Below are positions 13,001 to 27,100 of a stretch of DNA of 64,000 bases, one piece after another. The notes below the pieces were generated by a model. That model was not told the DNA's origin, searched no databases, and worked only from the letters and a program-made list of their open reading frames with translations. Positions within the stretch are counted from its first letter, which is position 1. Every line of letters starts with the position of its first letter. Position numbers and translations under genes: made by a program. The DNA comes from Pachypanchax playfairii (Eukaryota > Chordata > Actinopteri > Cyprinodontiformes > Aplocheilidae), in NCBI GenBank assembly GCA_006937955.1, contig SSNP01000040.1, positions 1,009,622 to 1,073,621 on the forward strand, read 5' to 3'.

Positions 13001-16000
13001 TAATGAGCTGATGGCCTAATCACTAGTTTTACACCCCATTAACAGAACATACAGTTCATTTTGTAATCTAATTAGGAGTTTTGTATTTTTATAAGAAAAT
13101 ATTGCAGACACAAGTTTATTTTATTTTTTACTAAATTCCTGCAGGACAACTTCTGTGTCTTTAATCTCAGTGACTGTCACTCATGGCTTGAAGAAGGATG
13201 TTTAAAAACCAGACTGTAAAGTTGAAGTGACATATTGGATGCAAAATACGTAGATATCAGCAAAAGAAATCTTAAATTTACAGAAGGATTATAGATCTCT
13301 GCGAAGACGCAGATGCCATTAAAACACAAAGATGATTTAAAGATTTTTTTTGTATCAACGTTTCCAAAACATTCTTTTTGGATTATAAACCAATGAAACT
13401 TGTAAGATGAGTGTAACTAAATAAGAGAGAACTTGAAATTATCGATGAGCTTTTCTTTGTGTCACATTTCAAATCGTGTGCATTTAAGTTGCTTAAAAAC
13501 TAAAATGGAAAACATTTCTTCTTCATGAAGTTTCAGACTGTAAGGCCTGAGAGAAGGATGTAAAGACAAACAATAGATTCCTTGTTTGAAGAGAAAGGGC
13601 AGTCACAACTCGCCTTCTGTCTTTCCTTCACTTTATGAAGTGTGGGAGTTTTTGTTCTGGATGTTTTGAATGGGTAGACTTTGATGGAAATGCTAGACTG
13701 ACTCCATTGTCTGGGTCCAGCTCTGCTCTGGTTGGCCCAGGTGCTCCTAAAACAAATAGGAGTTTGGGGTTCAGCACCTCATTACCCACCAGGAAGCATG
13801 TCTTTCATTTCAGTGGCCAGCAGCCACAGCTATGCCAAGTGCTACACCATAAAACAGCACCTGCAGCGCAGAGCTGAGGCAGGAGAGCTGTGCTCCTCCT
13901 CAAGAGCTTCACCTCCAACATCATAATCTGCTGCAGAACCAAACAAGACTTTAAACATTATGGAACTGAAGAGTTTGAGTGATTACCCAAACAGCAGGAG
14001 ATGAGAAGGTCTATTAAAAAAACACACAACACATGGTTTAAAGTAAACTGAGACTGTTTCAATTAATGCCCTTCCATGATTTCTGTGTTCATGATTTCCC
14101 TGTTTTGGGTTGGAAACATTTCTTAGAGGATTACACGTGTGTGTATTTTAAAACCACCCGAGACTGAAATGTTATGGCATGAGCTCTGCATGCCCTCTCT
14201 TACATGTTTCAGTAACAATATAAACTTTGCACAGAGATGAGGAGAACACACACATCAGTCCACATGGGGGAAATCTGCAGGGATAAAAGGGAGGTGTGTG
14301 TGTTTTAATGTGTACAAGCACATCCTGCAGAGTTTTCCTGCAGAGTTCTGCTCATGCAGATGGCTGCTTTCAATTACAAAAAAGAGGGGTGAAGGGGTAG
14401 AACGTACACGTCTTGATCCTCCCCTTAAAACAGCAACTCCATAACCTTCATAAAGTGAAGAACTTTCAAGAGCCGCTCACTTGGAGTTGAGCTTTCACGT
14501 ACAGCATTAATCTTTTAAAAATTTCTGCCCCCCACGTTTCGATCACGCAACAGCAAGATTCCTGTTTTTCCTGCTTCTCATGTGACTCAGTGACTGAACT
14601 GCTAGCCTTGTGGTCCATCTCTCTGTTGGCCAATGACATCTTTGATCTCAGTGGACTAATTATCCCAGCAGGAAAGCAGGGAGTTGGTCCTGTTGCATTG
14701 GTTTTAATCAGAGACAGAGTTATTAGCGATACCCCCGCAGAGAGTTCACAAGGCCGGTGACGTCAGCCGTCTCTCTGCACTTTTCCCTTAAACAGTTTAG
14801 TAATTTGTTTACAAACATTCCTCCCAACAATCTTTACTCATGATGAATCTCAGGATGGGAGTGCAGATCTTTTCCAGTGGTACGAGCTTGATAACGTGAC
14901 GTAATAGTCTGCTCGTCTATTTAGTACTGATATTGATCCGGTTTGAAGTTCTCTGTGGAGCTCTGAATAAACGTAACGTTTTTAAGCATGTTTCTGGGTG
15001 CTATGATTATAAATGAGTCTGCCTGGCCACACATGTAGACCTGCAAGTCTCAGCAGAAGCCCCGACACGTATTTTTCTTCTCGAATTTTCTCTGATTTAG
15101 AGCACCAGCTGTAATAAAAGAATAACACTGAGGATAAATCTAATGTGTCAACTTTTAACTGTTAATCATATTTCACATCCAGACTGTGTAAATATCCAAC
15201 TGGGACAAATTGCACTTTTACTGTAACTATAAATGTGGCTTAAATCTGCACCAAGTTCTTGTTGCTTCAAGTTTTATTTCAGCTTTTAAAAACTACACAG
15301 AACTTGAAATGGAAACGGTCAAATGAATCAGAAGTGAAAGCTCGTCAGATGTGAGCAGAGAGGAACGTTTATAACAGGTGTGAACAGAGTCGGAGGAGGA
15401 ATCCTTTAATCCAAACTGAGAGCACAACATTTCCTTTTTGAATTTCAGAAAATTATCTGTAGTTTTCAGGCTGTATGGTGCTTTGGCGCAAGCAGGTTGT
15501 GGGTTTGACTCCTAACTGGGACTTTTTTTATATGGAGTTTGGATGTTCTCCTTGTGAGGTTTCTCAGGTACTCCGGTTTCCCCCAAAGACTGAAAACATG
15601 TTCGGTTTTGTGATTTTTAACCGGCCCTCAGTTTAAATGAGTTTGTTTATGTTGTTGTCTCTATGTGGCCCCGTGATGGACTGATGATCTCATCAGAGTG
15701 TGTCTCATGTCTCACCCAATGGCTGCTGAAACAATCTTTGCCGTCCAGTTTTACAGTGTGTAGTGATGCTGAGTGAATCCAGGACACGAGCCTGGACACC
15801 ACACGAAGCTCTTTCTTAGATTAAACTGTGTCTCAGAGTCTAAACTTTCTGTTGGAGACAACAGCTCATAGGCTGACGGCAGCTGTGGAATCACACACAC
15901 GCACAAACTGCAGCCAGCAGACACGGCAGAGTGTGAAGTCCTGATCCATCTCTGTCTGGTCAATTAGCTGAGCTCAGCACTGCAACATTATTAGTGACTG

Positions 16001-18060
16001 TGTGCTGACAGCTGCTCGGAGCAGGAAGCGTTTATCTCCGTCTCTGCACTGCTCAGACTGAAAGGCTGCTGCTGCATTCAGATAAACACACACTGCCCAT
16101 TTACAACAAACTTCACTCCTAAATACAAGCTGAACAGAACTAGGTGCCTGAACAGGACATGTGACTGCTGAGGACGTTGTTTTTAATAAAGTTTTTTTCT
16201 TTAATCACGTAATTTACTGAATGCACCACGTGTGTGAAGTTGCAGATTTTTTTGTGAGTCTTTATAATCCTATGATGTTGTGGCTGTGATGTTTGTAAAA
16301 CACTTCCACTTACAGATTCAGACAATAAAACTGCAGCTTGAGCTGAGATGAAGTAAACAGCTGCAGGGAGGGTACTCTGTAATTTGCTTCTTGTTTTCAG
16401 TGATGCGACAAAAAAATCTATGAACCTATCTGAGATGATCATTTGGAATGAAATATACAGGAGTGGATCATTCATTCTATTGGACCTGTGGTTCTACCTG
16501 CTCACCTGAAGGCAGGGCAGTCTATATGATCCCAGTGGATAGGCTGAACCAAACCAGAGTAAATCCAACACAGTTTTAGATTAAAAACAAGAGCACCGAG
16601 GCAACCAGTCTCATGTCTGATGTAAAGACATGCTGCAAATAAAAGCCTGCTGAAGCCTTGAAGACCCCGAGGTGAGAGTATGAAGAATCCTCTCACCTCA
16701 TCAGAAGATAAAACAACACAATAGCATAAATTCTCTATAGCAACCACACAGTGACCACAGAACCAATAAATAAACACTGTCATATTGTAGTTTGTTTGTT
16801 TCAAACACCTCTAAGATACTTTTAGCAGTTGATTGTTTATTTACTTTGATATGCAGTAAAATACTATACATGTCTGAACAGAGCAGAGGCCAGTTCAGTG
16901 GTTTTTTTCTCTCTGATGGCCTTCGGTTTGTCTGTGTTTGAGTCTCACATCAGTCCTTTCAGCTCTTCCAGCCCATCCAGATGTGTTTGCACACACAGCC
17001 TCTAATCTTCCACAGGAAAGAGGAGGGTCTCCGGCCTCTTCCTCCCACCTCTCTGTTGAGTTTACCTCACCATCCCTCTCAATCACTCTCCCCCTTATTT
17101 CTCACTCTCTCTGTTTTTCCAGCACATGCCTGTAGTGACGCTGATGTCAGCGAGAGGCATCTGAAATTACAGAGCAGTGCGATCGGTGGGGTGATCGGGG
17201 TCTGCTGACAGAGATGTTTGTCTGACACTCTGGGACAGGAGACTGGTCACTCTGGTGCACCAAGAGGTGTGAGGTAAACGTCTCTGCACAGGATGCAACA
17301 CGACCTCCTCATCCTCTTTTCAAGCTTCCTGAGAGTTTCATCATGGAAAACCTGCAACCATCTGGGACAAGAGCAGACGCTCCATATTATCTGGAAGGCT
17401 TTTCTACATACTAATTACAGCAAAAGGAGCTTTGTTTGAGAGTCCCTCACCGCCTTCACCTCTAAGTGCAGGAATGTGGCGAGTTATTTCATTTGATCAA
17501 AGATTTAACAATTGTTGGCTGTTTCTGTGAAAACTGCAACAGAAAAGGCACTTTGAGCTCATTTCAGCATAAATCTCTTGTTTAAAAAATCCTAAAAATG
17601 TAAGCAAATAAAAAAAACCATTTATTACCATATCTAATGTTTTCTTCAGCTGCACATTTCTAAATAGAAAGAGTTCTCCGTGTGTTGGGAAAGCAAACTA
17701 TGCTGTGGTTTGTGTAAAGTGACTAAAATTAGTGTTGTCAAAGTGCAGCGCGCTGATTTGAGAAATGATGCGGTTAGAACGAGCTGCGCAACGAATCCAG
17801 CCAGCCGTCGTCAAACGTTCACTCCACTTGAAAGCCAAAGCTGAAACTCTTCACTTCTATTAAATAAGACACAATAACTCAGATTCCTGTCTTGGATGAT
17901 CCACCAAAAGTTTTCCCTTGATGAAATTCTTCTCTTCTCTATATGAGACATTCATCAGGGATCTTCTCCAGAGATGCACTTATTCTCTTCTTTCTGTGGT
18001 CCTCGGTAAAACAAGTGGGAAAAAAAGGGGTCAGAAAGGCTAAAATCAGCCTCGACAAAG

Positions 18061-18114
<54 letters not shown>

Positions 18115-21100
18115 GTGTGTTTTGGTATCCTTATGGGGACCGTCCATTGACTTCCATTGATTTTAGTAACTAGATTTATACCTAACCCAAACCCTTTTCC
18201 TAACCTTAACCATTACTGATCTATAACTAACCCTAAGACTAACTAAAACTCTATTCACACCATACCTATAAACCTAACCCCTAACCCTAAAAAGGGGAGT
18301 CCCCCCCATGGGGACCAGGCTTCGGTCCCCACAAGAACCCTCGGACCCCAGAAAGATAGTAAAAGTCAGGAAACGGGTCCCCAGGAGGTCAGAAATACAA
18401 ACCCTGCTGCTTTAGTGTAGAAGGGAGGAGACCATCTTTGTCTGTGACCTCTTCCAATAAAACACAACACAGCAGTAATTAAAGTTCACTCAGATCAGCC
18501 AACACTCTCACACAAGAGGTTAGCACACAATAGCTCTGGAAAAGGAGCCATTTCGTATTAACATCTTTAACAAGATGTTTTTAAATATAACGTAAATGTG
18601 TCTTAACGTGTGCCAAAATATTCCTGTAAAAGAGAGTGATAAAGGGAGGATGTCTCTGCTTTAATGAACTAAAAAGTCTCACAGAAGCACAACAGTTCTG
18701 TTTGATGGAGATCAGTTGTACTTTCTGGACATTAGCGATCTGCTAACTCTTTATCTAGATTTTTCCATTTGTAGCAACACAGTCCGACTTGTCTTTCATT
18801 TTTCTTTGCAGCTTTACTTCCTTACGTTTTGTTTACTTTCCTTCTTAATTATATTTCTCCAAGCAACAGATAGCTCTGAAAACCAGAGCATCTGGTTTGG
18901 AGTTCTTCACTAAACCAAAAACATCTGGTTTTACTGTACGTTGCTTTCTTTAATCCTAACGGAGCTGGAATATGTCACTGTACTACTCTGATAATATGAG
19001 TTCCCTGATTGTTTCTGACTTAGTTTTAACTTTGAAATGATTTAATACTATAAAGTCATAGTAAAAAGTAAAGTATACAAGTCCAAGTTTTATGTATCAA
19101 AACAAATAAAATCTGGTACTTACCAGGTAATTGTTTCATTACTTCATTAATAAAAACTAGGAGGTCCAAACAACAAGACACTGTGTGAAAAACTAAACAC
19201 ACTCTGGGATTTTGCTGCATTTTGAACCACGTCAAGCAGCAGCTACTAGAAACTGTCATTTATACGGGTTTATGATTCTGTTATATCGTTACAGAGGAAG
19301 ATGTGTATTGAACCTCACATGTAAAAGAAATATGAAGGTATTTCCTTGACATGCTACCTTAGCTTTAGTCTTGCCAATAAACACAGAAGCTGTTAAATTT
19401 GTATTCTCAGAGATTCAAGTTGTGAAAATAAACTGGAACACTCGAACAAAGTTGGAATTCTAACATGGAAAGTCAGAAACTTTGTTCGAAATGTCCACTT
19501 GTCTAATTAAAAGTTTTTTTTGACCTGAGCATGCTAATGCTAATAAGGCTCATTAGGATTTTCAGATCCATTGGAGGGACAGAGGGGGTTTGGTTTCGTG
19601 GCATTGGAGCACACGATGGCTGGACACCTTGTTCTGTTGTTGCGGCATCCACAAACCGGATGTTACTGTGGTGTTCGTGTTCCATATTCAACCTTTAAAG
19701 ATAAGTTACATTAAGTACAACTTTAAAATCAAGGAACATTTCAACCTTTGTGGCTTCGTATTGTGCACAAACTGTGACTTTAAACAGAACAACATAATAT
19801 GTTTTGTGAATTCAAAATTTTTGAATGTTGAAGGTTTTGATTCTATTACTGCTTGTGTAAGTAAATATACAATAACAGAGTGTAACAGGTAATATAAACT
19901 ATGTGTAATCAAATTTTTTTCTTAATGTCACTTTCTCAGCCAAAACCAGCAACATGATGCCGTCCATTAGACTGAGACGTGTAGCCCAGGTGGGCTTTAT
20001 TCACCTAACAGCAACACACAGTTATAATAATGCTGCATTCAAGTTGCATTTAAAATGCAAAAACACTTAGTTTTCTTCTGTTGAACACTGTAGAGAGTGT
20101 CTGAACATTCTGAATGCAGCAAGAGATTCTTCATCAATCTGCAACCTCAAAATCCAATATGGCTGCTTAAAAATGGATGGAAGTGATACACAATTGTTTT
20201 TAGTTCTTTCAGTTTGTATCTCATAAATCAGTACTATAAAACATCTAACAATAAACATGTTGTTATAGAGTTTGAGTACATAAAATGCAGAGAAATATAT
20301 TGTTTTGAACGTGCACTGTTAACTGTAGTTTGCTCATCAGTTCTCAGTGATTTGTGACCTGGAGCTGAAACACAGGCAGATCGATTGGCTGTAACATCAT
20401 TCACAGTTTCAGGTTTAAGCTGATGTGAACAGATTGCAGCATATGATTCCAACTCAAACACTGAGCAGGAACTTTACTGAATGAAGGGTTGTGAGTGGTT
20501 AGATAGCAGCTAAAAACCTGCTGCTCCTTGTTTTTAAGCTCTTGTGTTAACGTTTCCAAGAAGTTAAGATGTTGCACAAGGAAAGTTCCAGCGATTTCGA
20601 ACTATCCAAACAACCAGTTAGAGAGACTAAACAATAAAAAGATGGAGGATAGACCAACTGACAATGACAGCAGCACTTAAGTGGAGTTTACAGACTGCTG
20701 CCCCGCTGCAAAAACATAAATTCCTGGCAGGCACACCTTTAACTCTGACCCCGGTAATTACCAAACAGACACGCTCTTCAACTTTCTGACACGGCTGCAG
20801 TCGAGCAGAACGCAGGCCAGTCCACAAACGTGCATCCAATCATCCTGCCCCTCAGTGCTGGGTGAGCAAAACTTTTCCTTTTTGCCTGAAAGGCACATAT
20901 AGTGCAGCACAAAGTTTATTTATCTAAAGCTGCTTATGTACAGAGGCTCACAAGCCAAATGTACATTCCCTGCTGTTGGTGGGATTTGTGTGTGAGAACA
21001 GGAGAGCAAATAAGAAACTCTCAATAAACCAATATTTTTTCCTTTACTACCAGGTAAACGATGACAACAACCGAGTCCCATCCAACACATACAAATGCTC

Positions 21101-24100
21101 CGGTTTAACATTGTCTCTGTGTGATAGCGACTACATTCGTTCATGCAGAGCCAAGAGGTTTGTGCCAGAATGAAGCCGTTCCAGCTCCCCTCAGGACGAT
21201 ATCCTGCTTCAATAGCAAACCATAAACCTGCATCACTCAGCAGGGCTATAAATGAACTGAAGACTGTGGATATATGTGATAAGAAAGGAGGCCAATTCTT
21301 TCTCAACCTTTGTTTGAGGTTCTTATGTGTCAGTTTTTTTTCTCCTCCGTCACAGAAAATCTTTGATCTGTTTTTTTTTTTTTGTCCAAATTTTGTTTTA
21401 CCTTTATGGGAAACTGTAGAAGTGGTTGATTGAGTAGTGGTTGGTCATTCACTCCTTCACGTCAGTGTATCTGTTAAAATCTATGTGTAATGTATTAAAC
21501 TGTCTAATTAAAATCTTGATTTATTGGAAGCATTTTTCCTGTTTTTGTGACATGAAGCAGCACATCAGCATCTCGTCCTGTAATGAATTTATGAGACTAT
21601 ATTTTAAGCATTTAACAGGTCTTGAATTTGACATGATGTTGAATTTATACTTTGTGCACTTTGCTTGAAAAGAGCCATAAAAAAATCTTGATTGAGATGA
21701 ACTTCCTGCGTGATGCACGTATACGACTGAATGATAAAAAAACAAAGCAGTCTGTGCATCAAACCTGCTCGTTGTTGGAAGACGTCCTCCGCTGAGCAGC
21801 ACACAGTTGAACACACACACACCCTGATCTGGAGAGCTTATCTTATTTACTCAAATGAAAGCCCCGAGAGTGAAGACTAAAAACAACTACTGTGCAGAGT
21901 CATTACAGTAAATACTTCCAGGTAGGAGAATCAAACAATTCCTCAGTGTGGGATCACATGAAATCCACTGATGATCCATCTTACATTCAGCGGAGAGCCA
22001 GGATCAACATCGCAGCCTCCATACTCTACTTTCAACATATAGGATTGATGGTTTCTCACCATCTTCATCATCAACAAAGAGCCAAACGGGATCATCGCTC
22101 ATCATATCATCATGTATTTAATCGCTGCACTAATTTAAACCCACACCGACACACACACTAACTGAGACTGACCACAAAACTGCCCACATGTGACTCATGT
22201 TTGAATAACACACTCGTGCAGCTGATACCACTAAGTTCAGCCTCTCGGTGTGATGACAGACGGAGCCTCCACACTCAGTATTTCCTGCAGATGCACATAA
22301 TCCTGCTGGAGCAGAAACTGGAGCTGTAATTAAAGACAGCAGACTCAGCTCTCCTCCTTCAAGGAGCAATACAGTATCAAAACAATGTGTTCAGGGGAGT
22401 GGTGTATAGGGATCAGACCAGATGTTGATCTGCTGCTGTTGCAGATGTTTACAAAACCAATTAATAGAACAGGCATCCATTTAATAAGGAATTCATTAGA
22501 AATGAACCCCGAGCATAATGCAAGTAAGTAATATTTCATGTTTCATCTGATTTAATAAATCCTCTGCGAACACGACTGATTTAACACGACGTACTGAAGG
22601 GCGGGAAATACACTCGACCTCTCAGCTTTGACCCGGATAAATTTGGTAAGTTAATTTGCCTTCAAACTGACCTGACTTCTGCAAAGTCTGACCGAAGTCT
22701 GACAGAATTTACATACATGCGCAACATGAACATCCCGTATAACTGCTCCAGAAGAATGAGTGAGTAAACGAGTGTGTGAAGCTAAATCTCAGTCTAATCC
22801 CTGGGTGAATGGCGTGTTGTGTGCCAAGCATTCCTCTATGTCTTTCTTTGGCTTTCTGGGGATTAGACCCCACTTATTTTTCCAGGGGCCGTGGGACGGG
22901 ATCAAAGCTGGCTGAGCTTTTTGGGTTCATGGGGGATGGCTGTGCTCAGGTAGCCTCACACAGAGGTGCACAGGAACGTGACACCATGACCGAGATGTGA
23001 GACAACGATGCAGGTCACACACACCTGGTGGGGGTCGAGCCTGCATTAATCCAGCACAGTGCTAACTGGCACTATGCTGATTGATGGATAGCTGACAGCA
23101 AATAAGGTTAAAACCCTGGTAATACAGTCGGCATGTCGAACCTTGGGCTTGCTGAGGTTACACAAACAGATTAGAAATGAATGATTTTAATCATGGCTTG
23201 TAATTTCTACAGCTTGTAATATGAAAAAGACGTAGTTAACATGTGACAAACAGCATGCTGGCTAAACTTTCATAGTACAGCACAACAGAAGACAAAACAT
23301 CCATGATCTGCAGCGACCTTCCAACCAACAGATCCAGCCAGCGTCTGACCTTTACCCCGACAGAAACAACCAAGGTTTGCTTTAATTCACAAGACGACAC
23401 AGCGGATGTGGATAAAATTGTCATTTTTTAGCAATATAACATGTAAAGCATTTTAAATGACCAAAACAGCCTTCAGCCATGCAATCACACATAAAGATAG
23501 GAGGAAGCGCTAAGACACAAGAGCAGGAATTAAAAAGGCTAAGACAGCGAGACCCTGAGGCACACTGAAAATAAACTGACTTTATCCTTAAATATGCTAA
23601 ACTACTGATGGGGATTTAGAGTGTCTGTGCTTGTGTAGCATTCTGAGACTAAATCAGGAGCCGGCGCGGCGTGTATGCAAAGATGAGACTAATTACCGCC
23701 TGTTTGGGCTTTAAAAGCTAATCTGTGTTCAGTCCGAGCTATCAGCACGATCTAAATCCTGATGACAAACAGCAACAAACTGAATGTTTTAGTAACTCCC
23801 TTTGAAATAAAAAAAAACTAAATGACCTTCAAAGGATTTCAGTACTAAATAGATAAGCATAATCACCGCCTGGTAAACAACAACAAAAAAGTTAAAATGG
23901 GAATATTATCTTGATGTTGTATCACTGCTCTTTGTTCAGTCAGGATAAATGGAGGATTATTACATGAGCTCTGTTTATGCATCTCATCCTTCTTCTTCAG
24001 GTGTTTTCTTCCATCTGCACTCACATACCAAAACAAAACAACATCACCTCAGACCCGTACGCTCAAACACGTGGTTCTGTCTCATGTCTGATCCCTTTGG

Positions 24101-27100
24101 ACAGATGCAAATAAAATAGGCCCTCATGTGCACGTGGAGTGGAGGGTGATGGTTTGTTTGTGTTTTGCACCATTGGAGATAAGTATGCATGCTCTGTGTG
24201 CTCCACACAAAGGGTTGATAAGATAAGGAGAACCATCCAGAGCTCAGAACACCCAGAATCTGATGCTGAGATGTTACATTTACACCTTAAATATTGAATA
24301 GACCCTGTACGTAGAACATTTCAGTAAGATTCACCTTGAAAAAAAAAGAGTTTAATCTATAAAAACTCTCTTCCTTCAACTTCAGCTATTTTTTAGAAGC
24401 TAGAATTCTAGTGTCCCAGCTGAGAGTCAAACCTGTGACCTTCTTCATGCAAGAAAACAGTGCTGAACGACTGCACTGCCACCAGCCCTCCCGTGTGATT
24501 AGAATAGCTTATACTGAACTAGAACTGTCTATAAATAATGAGCATATGGTGTGTTTGATCCTGAAGTAAGCACAGCAGTGCGTTGGTTATGTAAGAATTA
24601 GGTTTAATGAAGAAAATGGGCCTGAATGTTAAAAACCCTGATTTACTTGAGAGAATTTAATGCTTCAAAGACAGATTTATTAACTGTAGAATAAATTACG
24701 CTACAAGTTGAAAAGCAGATGTACAGATTTGGATTTGCGCTCACTTTTTGGAAAACTCTCAGGAGTTTCGTATCGCTGTTAGTCCACGTCCAGCTTTCTG
24801 TGCCTTGGTGATGAGTTTGAGATGCTGCCAGGAGATTGACTGCTGGGACGTTTGTTTTCTGTCAGGCTGACGTTTGTGTTGTGGAGACTTTAACACTCCC
24901 ACAGCTTCATGTGAAACTACAGTTAACTGCCTGCACTACAAATCACAAAGACAAAAAGATGAGAAAACTGTGAGAGGATTTTTTTTTTTTTTTTGAAGGA
25001 CTAAAGATAAGAGTCGAGATGAAACAGGAGGATGAAGACAAGATGCTTTTATTTATGGTGTTTTCACTCCCCTCATCCTTCACTCCTCTTCCATCTCAGC
25101 AGAATAAAAGTTTTATCTCTTCAACACCACATGCCCACAGACGGAGCTGACTGTGTGAAGACTCGCACACAGAGATGAAAGCTCACCCATGCAGAGGAGA
25201 GGCTGTAATGCTGGGGGTGTCGAGGGAGATTATAGGAACAGAGAAGAGGTGAAACACAGATCAGAATCTAGCAGAACCATCGCCGCCTTCACAGCAGAGT
25301 AAGAACCCACAGTCCAAACAAGAGGAAAACAATGCCCAGCCATCAATCATGTCTTATCCTGTCAGCTTCTAAAACAAGGCTGTGTGATCACAGTTTCAGG
25401 TCAGCAGGGGTCAGCCGACCCCGCGGGGCTCCGGCAGGGGCTGACGTGGTGGATGCAGCTCTTATCTCAGCAACACATTACAAAGGAACACAAGCTCTCC
25501 TTCAGACTCCTCCCTGCTGGCATTCACAAGGTTTTTCTGTTGTCCACAGACTTCCTGCACTCACTCAAACTCACACTGAGAGAAACTTCTGATGGAAAAC
25601 AAAAGGAAACTTCAAAACCAACTGCACCGAGGATGATTAAGTAGCTTTAAAGTATGCAGTGGTACGTCAGAGAAATCACGGCTTTATTAGGACCTACAGT
25701 GCTGGTAAACAGCAGCAGTAACAAACAGGCTGACAGGTCAAAAACCAAATGGTTTATTAAATAAAAGTGATCATCACAACAGGATCAGACATGGAACATA
25801 AACACAGAGAAGCTTACAACTACACTGAGAAGCTATTAATACAGACCGAGTGCAGCTGAGGGGGTACAAATATTACACAGGTGAGTGTGGGTGTGGCAGG
25901 ACAAATCATGGGAAGGGAAGAGGCACTAATTAATGAAAAATAGAAAACATGAGATGCCAAGACATAATACTGAACCCTTGAAGTAATGAAGCTGGAAAGA
26001 AAATCTCAAAGCAGACAGATATTTAACAGGAAAACGAGACAAAAAAGAAAACAGGGTGACGTAACTGATGTGCAAGAAACTCAGAATCTAAACAGGATGG
26101 AGATGATAAAAGGCCTTCAAACACATAATGATACAAAAACTGAAAATAAACCTGAAAATACAAAACAAACAGGCCAAGTTCTGCAAATAAACGTGACTGA
26201 AAATGACCCCCATCATGACAGAAAACAACAAGCAGAACAACTGAAAACAGATGCAACGAGCCAACACAAGTACAGAACAAAGAGAGTTCACAGATAACTG
26301 AGAACATATTCATCTATTACCAGAAACAAATGAGACAAAATAATACAAGCTGGAAGAAAAACGTCCGAAAACCCCTGAATCATGACAAACTGTCATTAAG
26401 ACCCTGTTTTTAATGTTTTCACATTTATATAGTATAAAATGAACTTTTTTGTGAGTCTGTTGTTAAACTCAGTTTGATTTTCACCCACCAAGTTGCTGAT
26501 TCATGCAAAGTTTTTGTTGCAGTTCAGTCAGGATGTAAGATAATTACACGTAGCCAATCACACGCCTGAAAAACTTTAAACTATTCAGTCAGCATGAACG
26601 AGAAAAAGGGCCACATTACAACGACAAACACCAGTTTGAAAGTGTGACTAACAGGATGTTGAGATGTTGACAGCATCACTAAAGCAGACTAAATAAAATA
26701 CTTCATTTGATTATGATTAATGTTTAATGACTTTATGTGTCATTTTAGCCTCCTACACTAATCATCAGCTCAGTATTAATCATCACAAACATGCAGTTTT
26801 GTTATTTCAGACATTATATCATCGCTGCTCCTGCACATTTAGAGACACACAGTCACATTTAGAATCGGGGTGAGGTGCGAAGTCACGTGACAGAAGCCAC
26901 ATTAGAAACGTATGTGGTATACGGGATCTTCTGCAGCATAAATCACATGCAGACGAGCTCTCCTGTGGTTTCTGGGCTGCAATTCATCAGAACTGTCCCT
27001 GCTGCCGTTGCAGCAGCAGAGATGACGTGCTGAGCCCCCAAACCTCTGGAGAATAACACCCCTCCTTTATCGGGAGCCAAACAGTTCCACATATACACTC

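Noticed and set aside
18180..18300. CCTAA-rich stretch as a sign of a chromosome end
   Set aside because: The units are degenerate and enclosed by inverted GGTCCCC ends in the middle of an intron. It is an interspersed repeat.
24980..25000. T-run as a LINE or retrogene poly(A) tail
   Set aside because: No coding remnant or target duplication is seen next to it.
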